DNA of 64,000 bases from Paraburkholderia franconis (lineage in GTDB: Bacteria > Pseudomonadota > Gammaproteobacteria > Burkholderiales > Burkholderiaceae). The translations under genes and the position numbers were made by a program. Positions 18,449 through 27,851 of the stretch are shown here, piece by piece (the stretch's first letter is position 1; every line of letters starts with the position of its first letter). Where the stretch lies: positions 62,001-126,000 of the forward strand of contig NZ_WHNP01000015.1 of assembly GCF_009362735.1 (NCBI RefSeq), given 5' to 3'. Below the pieces are notes generated by a model, which made no database searches, was not told the DNA's origin, and worked only from the letters and a program-made list of their open reading frames with translations.

Positions 18449-19744
18449 GTGAGCAAGCACCTTTATCTCGTCCCACCGTGCGACAAACTAACTTTACTAA
18501 CTCCGGCAGAAGAAGCCATGGCGGTCTTGACTACGTTTACGAGAGAAAATGCGGTGTCGGTTAACTGCTGCGATACAAAAACGATATGTATCGTAGCTTC
18601 AATCCGTAATCTTGCACAGATCGAAGGCGCGTACGGATCGGACGCTGCGCTGGCCGTGAGGCATATTGTGCATGAGCGCGCGCGTGAATTTTCTATGCGC
18701 AAGTCTGGAATCGTAACGTTCAGCGGTGGCCTTATCTTTTTTGTGATGCCCCGAGATGATTATAGTGAGTCAGATGATGTGCCTCATGTTCTGGACGACA
18801 ACAGCATCGTCGAATCGGTCATCGCGGCACTCGGCGACGAACCGGTACCAACCGTCACAGGCATGATCCGCGCGGCAATCGACGCTTCGATCCCGCCAGA
18901 TGTTGACGAGCCGTTCGATCTTGACGAGGTCGGACCTCATGCAGCGCAAATGGGTGGTAAAACCTGGCGCGCCGGGTACATGACAGATATGCAGACTGCC
19001 AACGAGGTGTTTGACGCACTCGAACGCGGCGAATTGTGTTTTCGTTATGAGAAGGTCTGCAGCGCGTGCGACATCGGCATCATCGGATACTACGAAGCAC
19101 TGCTGTGCACGACAGAGAATGGAATGCCCGTCAGTGTCGGCAACAAGATTCCCGTTCTCGAACGGCTCGGACTGATTGGCCGTCTAGATAAGTGGGTAGT
19201 GGCATCCGTCATCGAAACGCTGCGGGCATGCCCTGATGTCTCTCTCGGATGTAATGTTTCGGTTCAGAGTGCGACGCTCGACGGATGGTGGGCGACGATA
19301 ATAGAAAGACTCACCAGAGAGCCGCAGGTAGCCAGGCGGCTCGTCGTCGAGATTACGGAAAGCGCGCTGTTTACCGACATGGATGCTTTAAGCGACTTTA
19401 TTCGGGTGTTGCGACTGCTGGGATGTCGGGTTGCGCTCGACGACGTTGGCGCGGGCCATAGCTGTTTAAAGAGTCTCACCGAACTGCGTGTCGATATGGT
19501 GAAGGTCGATGGTTCATATCTGCGCCATGCCCGCGCGACAGACCGCGCGAGAGCGCGCTTGCGATCCCTGGTTCAGCTGGCGCGGCTGTGTGCATCGCAC
19601 GTTGTGCTCGAGGGTATAGAGCGCGAGGCAGACGTGCAAATTTCCCTTGCATGTGGCGCCCAATGGGTACAGGGATACCTCTTCGATCCCATTTTTGGTT
19701 CCGATTTGACGCATCCGGTTACCAATCGCGATAGAGGAGACTGA
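18449..19744 (+). CDS. EAL-domain cyclic-di-GMP phosphodiesterase
   Basis: The 431-residue protein has a roughly 170-residue N-terminal region resembling a degenerate GGDEF fold with no GGDEF motif, then an EAL domain. Conserved EAL residues are present: E216 in YYEALL, N269 in CNVS, E301 in EITES, D331-D332 in DDVGAG, K352 in VKVDGS, E388/E391 in EGIE and Q408 in QGYLF. It should hydrolyse c-di-GMP to pGpG; only the EALLR arginine is changed to Cys. The GTG start at 18449 is uncertain; an ATG at 18518 is an alternative. It precedes a CRP/FNR regulator and the exopolysaccharide locus. Confidence 0.8.
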   Translation: MSKHLYLVPPCDKLTLLTPAEEAMAVLTTFTRENAVSVNCCDTKTICIVASIRNLAQIEGAYGSDAALAVRHIVHERAREFSMRKSGIVTFSGGLIFFVMPRDDYSESDDVPHVLDDNSIVESVIAALGDEPVPTVTGMIRAAIDASIPPDVDEPFDLDEVGPHAAQMGGKTWRAGYMTDMQTANEVFDALERGELCFRYEKVCSACDIGIIGYYEALLCTTENGMPVSVGNKIPVLERLGLIGRLDKWVVASVIETLRACPDVSLGCNVSVQSATLDGWWATIIERLTREPQVARRLVVEITESALFTDMDALSDFIRVLRLLGCRVALDDVGAGHSCLKSLTELRVDMVKVDGSYLRHARATDRARARLRSLVQLARLCASHVVLEGIEREADVQISLACGAQWVQGYLFDPIFGSDLTHPVTNRDRGD

Positions 19745-19940
19745 TTGGCTACACTCAGCCCCCCGACGCGCGGATCAGTCCGTCTCACGGGCAATGGAAG
19801 ACAGAGAGACGTTTGGCAAGGTCTTATGCGCTGGGGGCAGCAATAGATTTCCGCGTGGCATGCGTCGTTCGACCCGGGCTTACGGAGGTCCGGACCAGCG
19901 TCAACAGACAATTGGCTGACCCGACGAGGTCAGGAAAATC

Positions 19941-20687
19941 ATGAGCGACAATGATCGCCCGAAACCGAAAAATCGCGTCTCTATCGATATTCTTCGTCGA
20001 CAACGCCTGTTATCGAGCCTCGACGAAAACGCGCTACGCGCTATCGCGGCGCACGTCCGAACCCGACAGTTTAAACGTCGCGACATGGTGATTCACCGGG
20101 GGGAACCGGGCTTTGCGTTGATGTTCCTGTTTTCTGGCCGCCTACAGCAGATTTCGCTTAATGAAGACGGTCGCGAAATCGGACTTGGCTTCATTGAACC
20201 CGGGGATTATTTCGGTTTGACATCCATTATTGACGGTCACCCGCAAACCAATTCGGTGGTGGCAATCTCCGACGCGCTTGTGGGGTATCTTGACCGCGAG
20301 CATGCCGAACGATTTCTCTTACGATCGGTGGAAGTCACCTATTTGCTTCTGTGTCAGCTATGTGAGTCAATCCGACAAGGATTCGATGATCGCTCGAGAC
20401 TGGGGGTTACGAGCTCCCGTGCACGCATCTATGCTGTACTGTCAAGCATGACCACGGTAAGCCATGATGGCATGGTAACGATCGAAAGACCGCCAAGCCA
20501 GCGCGCCATCGCGATAACGGCGAACGTCAGCCGGGAAACCGTATCACGCGCAATCAACGTACTGATCGAAAACCGGATTATCAGAAAGGATCGTGGACGC
20601 TATCTCGTTCTTGACGAACAGGCACTACACCGCGCCGCGCTTGGGGAAGTCGCTTTCGGCGAGGCACGCAGTGAAGAGTCTCGATGA
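19941..20687 (+). CDS. CRP/FNR family transcriptional regulator
   Basis: The 248-residue regulator has a cyclic-nucleotide-type beta-roll (MVIHRGEPGFALMFLFSGRL, FIEPGDYFGL) and a C-terminal winged helix (ITANVSRETVSRAINVLIEN). It lacks the N-terminal cysteine cluster of FNR, so it does not look like an iron-sulphur oxygen sensor. In Burkholderia cenocepacia a CRP/FNR protein (Bcam1349/BerA) binds c-di-GMP and activates exopolysaccharide genes; the position here, between an EAL gene and a polysaccharide locus, makes that role attractive. Ligand specificity is inference. Confidence 0.8.
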   Translation: MSDNDRPKPKNRVSIDILRRQRLLSSLDENALRAIAAHVRTRQFKRRDMVIHRGEPGFALMFLFSGRLQQISLNEDGREIGLGFIEPGDYFGLTSIIDGHPQTNSVVAISDALVGYLDREHAERFLLRSVEVTYLLLCQLCESIRQGFDDRSRLGVTSSRARIYAVLSSMTTVSHDGMVTIERPPSQRAIAITANVSRETVSRAINVLIENRIIRKDRGRYLVLDEQALHRAALGEVAFGEARSEESR

Positions 20688-20784
20688 CCAGGCATGCGTA
20701 TCAAGGGGGCGTGCAGGGCAGTGCTTTTGTTCCGGAAATGCTACCGGGTCTTGATTCGGTCCCTCAGTCAACCCGTGTCTTATG

Positions 20785-21405
20785 TTAATGTGCGAAGGGC
20801 CGTAGTACGGTGAGCGTGCCGGGACGCCGGACATCCAATCCGCGCTCGACCGCATCTGGCGTTATCTGCTCATATGCGCTGCTTCTGCGGTCACCGATGG
20901 TAGTGTCACCGTCGTTCGAGAGCATGTTCTGACAGCTTGGAACAACTGCCTGCACTGCTTGAATTCCCGTCGCAGGATCGTAGCCGACGCCGGCTGCGAT
21001 GCCTGATGTGCTGCCTGACGCATATGCTCCGGTCGTCGAAGGACTGACGTTGCGCATGCTACGCCCGAGCGCGTCACATGGCACGAGAGCACGCGCGACG
21101 TCGGGATCGCCGCCGATAAATGCATTACGCGAAGATTCCAGCATCGAAGGCTGCGAGACGGCGCGGCTGCGCAGGTTAGAGCGCCGGGCAGCGAGCGCAT
21201 TCGGGGCGTGATGGTCCGTTTCCGGGCGAAGCCACGACGCCTTTCCTGTCTGCCGCTGCGTCGGTGTTGATGCGGTTTGCGAGGATGGCAACGTTCGTGT
21301 GACCACGTCGGACGTCTGCGCACGGGTTTGGACCGCATACGTTAGTGAGAGGATCAGCGCCAAAACGCGCATCAGGTGTGAGTTTTGTCCACTGGATCCT
21401 TTCAT
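20785..21405 (-). CDS. Exported hypothetical protein, last gene of left polysaccharide arm
   Basis: The 206-residue protein has a probable signal peptide (LMRVLALILSLTYAVQTRAQ) and a Ser/Thr/Ala-rich, apparently low-structure body. It contains two cysteines in the mature part, in ALVPCDALG and VVPSCQNML, which could form a disulphide. I recognise no domain. Its ATG overlaps the stop of the preceding glycosyltransferase (ATGA), so it is translated with the polysaccharide operon and may be a periplasmic or surface accessory. A second in-frame ATG at 21372 begins directly at the signal peptide. Confidence 0.6.
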   Translation of the reverse strand: MKGSSGQNSHLMRVLALILSLTYAVQTRAQTSDVVTRTLPSSQTASTPTQRQTGKASWLRPETDHHAPNALAARRSNLRSRAVSQPSMLESSRNAFIGGDPDVARALVPCDALGRSMRNVSPSTTGAYASGSTSGIAAGVGYDPATGIQAVQAVVPSCQNMLSNDGDTTIGDRRSSAYEQITPDAVERGLDVRRPGTLTVLRPFAH

Positions 21406-22634
21406 GGCTCTCGCTGCCCGATCCGTTGTGCAATGGCGTCAATCATTTTCTGGGCAAGCCGTCGCCGGTCATAAGCAACAGCCACGCGTGCTGCGTTTGA
21501 TCGGTAGTGGTTGAGGCGCGCGGGATCGCCGGCAAGACGCACGACCGCCTCGGCGAGAGCGGCCGGGTCCTCGGGCGCGACGATCTCTCCAGTTCCGAGC
21601 AATTCGACCAGTTCTGAGGCCTCTCCGCGTGGCAGCGCTGCGAGAATCGGGGTGTGCATCGCCATTGCTTCGAAAATCTTTGAGGGCAACACGCTGCGAA
21701 ACAGCGCCAGGTCGCGCAGCGGGACGAGGCACAAGTCACACAGCCCGAGCAGTGCAGGCATGCGCTCCTTTGGCTGCCGTGCCACAAAGCTGACGTTGTG
21801 GAGTGCAAGTTGTGCAGCGTGTGCCTCCAGTGAGCGCTTCTCTGCCCCAGCCCCGACCATGATGAACGTGATATCGGTGCGATGCCTGAGTCGTGCGGCC
21901 GCTTGGAGCACGTTGTGCAGACCATGCGCCATCCCGAGAGTGCCCAGATAACCCACGACGAAGCGCCCACTCAAGCCCAGTTCCTGAACGAGTTGCAGGT
22001 CGCGCGGTCCGGGGGTGAAATGCGTGAGGTCAACCCCGTTTTGCACGACTTCAATCTTGTCGGCGTCGATTCCCCGCTCGGCCAGTTCGCGTCTGAAGGA
22101 ATGCGTCACCGAAATTATTGCGGCGGCGCTGCGATACAGATAGAGTTCGAGCGCTTCAAGCATCTTGATTGCGACGCCAGATCGCAATGCACCGACAGCG
22201 ACGATAGATGCAGGCCATAGGTCTCTGAGTTCTAAGACGAAAGGACGGCGCCGCAGACCTGCGATGATGCGCGCGCCGAGCGCTGCGAAGAATTGCGGCG
22301 ACGTGCCAATCACCACGTCGCAGCGCGGCAGCAGCGGAGACGCGATGATTGCAGCCATCATGAACGACACGTAATCCAGCGTGCGCTTGACGAAGCCTTC
22401 GTTGGCCGTCATGTACGTCTTGACGCGAACGACGTCGATGCCGTAGACGTTTTGGCGCTGCCACCAGCGGTTGTGATAGCCCGCGTAAAGTTTGCCTTCC
22501 GGAAAGTTCGGTGCAGTGGTAAGAACGGTCACCGAATGGCCGGACTCGACCCATGTACGCGCATGTTCGAACGTTCGTGAAGCAGGCGCGTTGGTCTCAG
22601 GGTAAAAATTATCAGTGACGAAAAGGATCTTCAT
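21402..22634 (-). CDS. Glycosyltransferase family 4 (WbuB-like)
   Basis: The 410-residue GT-B enzyme begins MKILFVTDNFYPETNAPASR, the N-terminus of WbuB-type transferases. It contains ELRDLWPASIVAVGAL, a donor-site region with VGAGAEKRSLE and PSKIFEAMAMHTPILAALP, the usual E-x7-E-like nucleotide-sugar segment. Upstream codons to 22703 are open, but the ATG at 22634 matches the family start and overlaps the heparinase-like gene's stop as ATGA. It adds a sugar to the lipid-linked repeat unit at the cytoplasmic membrane; WbuB relatives often transfer N-acetylated 6-deoxyhexoses. Confidence 0.85.
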   Translation of the reverse strand: MKILFVTDNFYPETNAPASRTFEHARTWVESGHSVTVLTTAPNFPEGKLYAGYHNRWWQRQNVYGIDVVRVKTYMTANEGFVKRTLDYVSFMMAAIIASPLLPRCDVVIGTSPQFFAALGARIIAGLRRRPFVLELRDLWPASIVAVGALRSGVAIKMLEALELYLYRSAAAIISVTHSFRRELAERGIDADKIEVVQNGVDLTHFTPGPRDLQLVQELGLSGRFVVGYLGTLGMAHGLHNVLQAAARLRHRTDITFIMVGAGAEKRSLEAHAAQLALHNVSFVARQPKERMPALLGLCDLCLVPLRDLALFRSVLPSKIFEAMAMHTPILAALPRGEASELVELLGTGEIVAPEDPAALAEAVVRLAGDPARLNHYRSNAARVAVAYDRRRLAQKMIDAIAQRIGQREP

Positions 22635-24400
22635 GCCTGAGTCCGGAAGGAGAGGCGGGTGACGAGCGTCGCGTGCAAGAATGAGAGGCGTAGCACCTTG
22701 CACGGCACCTTCACACCGAAGCGGGGGTAATGGAAATCGTTGACAATATGGGCGGCTGAACCCGTATGCGTTACATGACAGACTACTTTCCCGTCCGCAC
22801 TGCCGATGACGTGACCTGCCGCGCTTTCGATCAGGTCGATATGCGCAGCGAATCGCAGCGTCGCAAACGTGCCCTGAAGGTCTGCGATCGTGCGGCCGTC
22901 AGGTCTTTCGAGCCGGTCAACGATCAGCAAGGTTTCCTCGTCTCCGTGCCAGGTACGGCGATGGATGATCGAGCCGGGCAGGTGCGCATAACCGGTGTGC
23001 GCCGCGCTGATGCTCCAGGTGGCGCGGTCGATGGCGCCTAGAGAGACAGCTTCCCCTGTTCTGGGCGTGCCGCTGTTGTCCGCTCGCCTGGATCGTCCGC
23101 GATGGGTTTGCGCCCGCATGTCAATGTCGATGGGGTACGCGCGCCGTCCGACGCGAAACGCGCTCCATACGTCCGAGGAGTTTTGGGCCTGGTATGTCAC
23201 CGTGTTGTGGGCGGACGTGCCGCGTTCGATCATCCTCTGCTCATCAGCCACGTAGGTACTTGTGCCCGCATCGATAATCAGCCGTTGACCATGGAGCGAC
23301 AGCTCAAAGGTCAACGTATCTGCATGGGCGTGGCCAGGCAGATAGTCCGGGCCGACCCGCGCGACGTCCAGGAACGCCACGTAGTCACCGCATTCAGCAC
23401 GGACATAGCCGGACGCATCGAGTGTGGTTAGCGGTGGCCGGTACGATGCAGGTTGCACCTCGAGGGCCAGTCTTCCAGCATACTTGGCAAGCACGGCATA
23501 TGGCCGTGCGATGCCGAAAGCGGCGTCGTTGAACTGTACGATCTCGCCGTCCGGGTGTGTCATCGTTCTCAGCCACTGCATCATGCGCGGCAACGGCTTG
23601 CGCGCCAGCGAGAGGCAGTTCTCGGCGTCGGCGCAGCGCCTGTGTGTGCCGATACACGTGGCGAGGTTGACGATATCAAGCAGGTCCTCGATGAATATCG
23701 CGTGATACATCGGGCTCAACTCGATATGCCCACCATCCTCTAGCACCTGTCGCGGCAACTCGCGGCGCAGGATTGCGAGGCCCGTCGCGAGCCAGCAGGA
23801 TGCTTCCGGCGTGTCGAAAAACAGACCGGCGCAGACGAGCGCCTTGGCGTTCGCGAACAGGTGATTGCCGAGCAAGTGATATTCGAGCCTTTGTGCCAGA
23901 TAGCGCGCCTGAACATAGAGGCTTGTCAGTGCCACGCTAGTCATGGGCTGGCCCGTGCTTCCCCATTTGATCCAGTTGACGATGCGCAGCGACAGTGGAT
24001 ATGGCTCCCAGCCCGCGCCCATCCCAACTGGATTAGCGACGATCCACGCGTCAATCAGCCGGCCTAGCGAATGCGCATGGTGGTTGCGCGTCGACTGGTT
24101 CAGGTAGTTGAAGTAGTGCAGGTTGTACAGCCACAGCCGCTCGTACTGCGGATTGTTCCATCCGCCGTTCAGATCGCCGTCGCGGTTCAGGAAGCGGAAG
24201 AGCTTGTCGCCCAGATACTCGTCCGGGCTCGAAGCGAACGTCGCAGGCAGCCGGTCGAACGTGGCAGGTCGCACGGCCCCATCGATGTGCACGTTGATGC
24301 GCGCGTGCGGCAGCAAAACGTATCTGGCGCGATACAGAACCTGAACAGGACGCAGATGGCGAACCGTATGGAACAGGCGTAGCGCTTGCGATGGTGTCAT
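22631..24400 (-). CDS. Heparinase II/III-like protein
   Basis: The 589-residue protein has an N-terminal alpha/alpha-toroid region (ending in LLGNHLFANAKALVCAGLFF) and the heparinase II/III block GHAHADTLTFELSLHGQR, then LIIDAGTSTY. No signal peptide is evident, typical of members found in polysaccharide clusters next to a two-domain oxidoreductase. It may be a lyase or an unsaturated-uronic-acid-linked modification enzyme acting on the polymer, for which the WecB/WecC-derived ManNAcA would be a possible target. The ATG at 24400 overlaps the preceding stop (ATGA). Confidence 0.85.
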   Translation of the reverse strand: MTPSQALRLFHTVRHLRPVQVLYRARYVLLPHARINVHIDGAVRPATFDRLPATFASSPDEYLGDKLFRFLNRDGDLNGGWNNPQYERLWLYNLHYFNYLNQSTRNHHAHSLGRLIDAWIVANPVGMGAGWEPYPLSLRIVNWIKWGSTGQPMTSVALTSLYVQARYLAQRLEYHLLGNHLFANAKALVCAGLFFDTPEASCWLATGLAILRRELPRQVLEDGGHIELSPMYHAIFIEDLLDIVNLATCIGTHRRCADAENCLSLARKPLPRMMQWLRTMTHPDGEIVQFNDAAFGIARPYAVLAKYAGRLALEVQPASYRPPLTTLDASGYVRAECGDYVAFLDVARVGPDYLPGHAHADTLTFELSLHGQRLIIDAGTSTYVADEQRMIERGTSAHNTVTYQAQNSSDVWSAFRVGRRAYPIDIDMRAQTHRGRSRRADNSGTPRTGEAVSLGAIDRATWSISAAHTGYAHLPGSIIHRRTWHGDEETLLIVDRLERPDGRTIADLQGTFATLRFAAHIDLIESAAGHVIGSADGKVVCHVTHTGSAAHIVNDFHYPRFGVKVPCKVLRLSFLHATLVTRLSFRTQA

Positions 24401-26580
24401 CCCAGTTCCTGCGCGATATCGATCGTCACGCGGCTGACCTCGAGCAACTGAGCGAGGGGGATGGGTGCCGGACCATTGTTGGCGATAGCGTCGACGAACG
24501 CGGCGACGCAGGCTTCCTGTCCCTTGTTCTGCCGCCACAGGTTCAGCTTGGTGAACTGTGGCCAGCCATAGCCACGAAGTTTCAGGAAGTTGTCGAGTAC
24601 AAGCGCCTTGCCGCTACAAAACACCTCGAGCCGCTCTTTCGGCAGTGACCGGTGGCCGTTCGCGAAGTAGTGAATAGTGCCGATGGATCCCGATTCGAAC
24701 TGCAATGTGATGCTGGCGGTATCGCAGGACGCAGGTGCAGTCGCATTAAATCCGGTTGCCTCAAAGGACACAATCTGACTGTCGGCGAGATGGCGCAGTA
24801 GATCGATGAAGTGGCAGGCTTCCCCGATGATCCGTCCGCCGCCGCTTTCCCGGTCTTGCGTCCAGTGATCGGTTGGAATCATCCCTGCGTTGACAGTCAG
24901 CACCAGTGCCTTTGGTGCAGCCAGGGGCGCTAGCAGGCTTCTGACCCGGGCGACTTGTGGCGCAAAGCGCCGGTTGAAGCCGACCATCAGGATTGGTTCG
25001 GGCCGCGCACCGGTTCGCGCGGCCGTGCGTGCCTGCTCGAGTGCTTTTGTGATGCGTTGCAGTTCGTCATAGGTGAGGCATAGCGGCTTTTCGACGAATA
25101 CATGCTTCCCATTCCGCAACGCTTCGATCACGAAGTCCGCATGCGTGTCATGGCGCGTCGCGACTACCACCGCTTGCGCGTCGCGCGATGCGCACAATCC
25201 AGCGGCGTCGGTTGATGCGAACGCTGCAGCGTGCTTGCGTCCATAGTGCGCGGCGGTCACCCCATTGCGTGACGCGACTCCGTTGATCGCTGCACCAGCA
25301 CTTCGAAACGCGGGGATCAGCACACGTCCCGCATAATTGCCTGCGCCAATCACGTTCACGCGCACGCCAGATGCACCCTTGACCGGCGCGTTATTGTCCG
25401 CTGCGAGCGGCACCGTCTGGGCGTGCGAATCGGCTGCGACAATCTGTGTCGTGTTTGACTTCGCACCTGCGCTATCCGCTTGAGGATAATTGATCACGAT
25501 GCCCAGAGAGGGCGTCCTCTGGACGAGAAGCGCGTACGCACGTTCCGCGTCGGCGAGTGTGAAGCGGTGTGTGATGAGGGTCTGAGGCGTGAGCCGCCCG
25601 TCGGCCATCAGTTGCAATGCGGCAGCGATATTGCGATTCTCCGTCCAGCGCACGTGACCAATCGGATAGTCGATACCCTTTTCTTCGTAGCGCGGATCGT
25701 AGCGTCCGGGGCCATAGGAGCACGACACCTGAAAGCTGAGTTCTTTTTCATAGAAGTCTGCGCGAGACAGGTTCAACCCCGCCACACCTACGAGAACGAT
25801 ACGTCCGCGTTTTCGGGACATCTTTGCGGCTTGTGCAACGGGCTCGTCACTGCTGGTGGAGGCACAGATCAGCACGCCGTCCGCGCCAATGCCGGCGGTG
25901 CGCGCAAGCACCTCCGCCACAGCATCTGCGCCCGCCGGCACATGGGAAGCGCCAAAGGTTGCCGCGCGCGCCGCGCGCACCTGATCGTGATCGATGCCAA
26001 TCACTCGGCAGCCGTTGCTGATGAGTATCTGTACCGTCAGCAGGCCTAACAACCCGAGGCCGATCACCACGAAGGTTTCGCCAAGCGTTGGCGCCGCAAG
26101 CCGAACGCCCTGCAAGCCGATTGCGGCCGGAACTGCGAATGTCGCGTCCTCGTCCGTTACGTTGTCGGGAATGCGTACACACAGATTTTCTCCAACTGTC
26201 ACATATTCGGCGTGTTTGCCGTTGGAGACAACGCGGTCACCCACCTGGAGGCTGCCGACATCAGAGCCTACCGCTGCGACCACGCCGGCATTGCAATAGC
26301 CCAACGCGAGCGGTTGATCGAGTTTGTCGGTGATTGCAGACAGCGTTGCCGCGAGCCCATCGGTTCGGACCTTCTGCAATGCGTCGCGCACGCGATCGGG
26401 CTGTTGCATTGCCTTGCCGAGCAGGCTCGCGCGGCCGAAGTCGACTAGCATGCGCTCGGTGCCCGATGAAAGCAGCGTGGTGGTCGTCTCTATTAGCAGG
26501 CTGCCGCGCGAGATCGTCGGCATCGGAACATCCCACAGCGCGGTGCGGCCGTCCTTGAGATTTTGCAAGACTTGTTTCAC
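24397..26580 (-). CDS. Bi-domain oxidoreductase (MDR dehydrogenase fused to Gfo/Idh/MocA)
   Basis: The 727-residue fusion has a medium-chain dehydrogenase-like half (residues about 1-350; LLSSGTERMLVDFGRASLLG, VIGLGLLGLLTVQI) and a Gfo/Idh/MocA half (about 395-727; VNVIGAGNYAGRVLIPAFRS and the FVEKPLCLTYDEL motif). Such fusions are regular neighbours of heparinase-like genes in capsule and exopolysaccharide loci and are thought to oxidise or epimerise a sugar. The zinc-site cysteines of ordinary alcohol dehydrogenases are not evident in the first half. Start and stop both overlap neighbouring genes as ATGA. Confidence 0.85.
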   Translation of the reverse strand: MKQVLQNLKDGRTALWDVPMPTISRGSLLIETTTTLLSSGTERMLVDFGRASLLGKAMQQPDRVRDALQKVRTDGLAATLSAITDKLDQPLALGYCNAGVVAAVGSDVGSLQVGDRVVSNGKHAEYVTVGENLCVRIPDNVTDEDATFAVPAAIGLQGVRLAAPTLGETFVVIGLGLLGLLTVQILISNGCRVIGIDHDQVRAARAATFGASHVPAGADAVAEVLARTAGIGADGVLICASTSSDEPVAQAAKMSRKRGRIVLVGVAGLNLSRADFYEKELSFQVSCSYGPGRYDPRYEEKGIDYPIGHVRWTENRNIAAALQLMADGRLTPQTLITHRFTLADAERAYALLVQRTPSLGIVINYPQADSAGAKSNTTQIVAADSHAQTVPLAADNNAPVKGASGVRVNVIGAGNYAGRVLIPAFRSAGAAINGVASRNGVTAAHYGRKHAAAFASTDAAGLCASRDAQAVVVATRHDTHADFVIEALRNGKHVFVEKPLCLTYDELQRITKALEQARTAARTGARPEPILMVGFNRRFAPQVARVRSLLAPLAAPKALVLTVNAGMIPTDHWTQDRESGGGRIIGEACHFIDLLRHLADSQIVSFEATGFNATAPASCDTASITLQFESGSIGTIHYFANGHRSLPKERLEVFCSGKALVLDNFLKLRGYGWPQFTKLNLWRQNKGQEACVAAFVDAIANNGPAPIPLAQLLEVSRVTIDIAQELG

Positions 26581-27851
26581 GGGTTTTCCTGATGGAGTTG
26601 CTTTGTAGCGGGGGAGTGCGCCGAAGGCGACGTGTGCGCTGCAGGTGCAACGTCAAAGCACTGTGGCGCGATGCGCGAGGCGAGCGGGGCGCCCAGCCGC
26701 TCGTAGTGCAACTCATAATGTGCTGCGCACAGGTCAATGGAAAAGTCGAGAGCGACATGCGCTGCGGTGCGGTGTGCGCGTGCCCGCGCAGATGTGGGGT
26801 TCGCAAGGCAATCGAGCATGGCCGACGCGAAGTCTGACGGTTCGTCTACGCGCGCCGCCAGATAGTCGAGATCGCCGAATACTTCGGCAACTTCCGGCAG
26901 GTCCGATGCAATCGTCGGCACGCCCGCCATGCAGGCCTCGATCAGCGCGACAGGCAGGCCTTCGTATCGCGACGGAAACACGAACGCGTCAGACGCTGCG
27001 AGATACTGTGGTACGTTATCGCGCACACCGGCGAAAGTTACCCGTCCGTCAATGCCTAGCGTCTGCGCAAGTCGCTGCGCGGACTCGCGCAAGCAGCCGT
27101 CTCCTATTAGCAGCAGATGTGTACGCGAGGCCGACGAGTGCGAGCAAAGCTGTGCGAACGCTTTCAGCAGTATGTCGTGTGCTTTCGGTGAACTCGCCAA
27201 GGTGCGACCGTGAAAGGTACCGACATGCACGAAGACGAAGGCGTCGGGTGCGATGCCAAGAGAGCCGCGTACACCGGTGCGTTCTCCGGGAGCAAACCCT
27301 GTCGCGTTGCGCTCTGTATTGGCATTCGCGCCGGCGCGTGCGACGCCATTGCGTACAGTGACCACTGCGGACTTCTGCGCGCCCCGGAAATAGTCGGCAT
27401 AGGCATCGGCAACTCGCGCACCGCAAGCGACCGAGGTGGCGTACAAGCGGTCGAGCAGCCATGTCCCCGCGCGCGATCGCGTTCCCTGGATCGATGTGCT
27501 GTGGATCGTACGGATGAGTCGCTGGCGAACGGTCAACGCATTGACCGCGGCGAGCACAACGTCGGCCGCGTAGAGGTGCGAATGCATGACATCGGGGCCC
27601 AACGAGCGGATCGTCCGCGCGAGCGACATGGCGCCGTCCAGCCGCCTCATCGAATGCAGCGTACGGCCGCTGACCCAGACGCCAGCATGCTCAAGCTTAT
27701 CGGCGAGCTCCGCGCCCCTTTCGCCGCGGACTCCGGCAAGTAGCGCGACGCCTACCTGATGTCCGCGTCGCGTAAGTGCGAGTGCGAGTTCGGCGACCAA
27801 AGTTTCCGCGCCGCCCGCTGAGAGCGTCGGTATGACCTGAAGCACTTTCAT
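26577..27851 (-). CDS. Glycosyltransferase family 4
   Basis: The 424-residue GT-B protein begins MKVLQVIPTLSAGGAETLVA, a classic GT4 start with the acceptor-side GGAE loop, and carries the donor-site region FVFPSRYEGLPVALIEACMA with the E-x7-E motif. A longer frame to 27911 exists but the ATG at 27851 overlaps the previous stop (ATGA). It transfers a sugar during repeat-unit assembly. The sugar specificity is unknown. Confidence 0.9.
   Translation of the reverse strand: MKVLQVIPTLSAGGAETLVAELALALTRRGHQVGVALLAGVRGERGAELADKLEHAGVWVSGRTLHSMRRLDGAMSLARTIRSLGPDVMHSHLYAADVVLAAVNALTVRQRLIRTIHSTSIQGTRSRAGTWLLDRLYATSVACGARVADAYADYFRGAQKSAVVTVRNGVARAGANANTERNATGFAPGERTGVRGSLGIAPDAFVFVHVGTFHGRTLASSPKAHDILLKAFAQLCSHSSASRTHLLLIGDGCLRESAQRLAQTLGIDGRVTFAGVRDNVPQYLAASDAFVFPSRYEGLPVALIEACMAGVPTIASDLPEVAEVFGDLDYLAARVDEPSDFASAMLDCLANPTSARARAHRTAAHVALDFSIDLCAAHYELHYERLGAPLASRIAPQCFDVAPAAHTSPSAHSPATKQLHQENP

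Noticed and set aside
18153..18452. 99-codon frame overlapping the EAL start as GTGA
   Set aside because: It starts inside the IS630 right end, has no domain and no ribosome-binding site; the overlap is probably coincidence.
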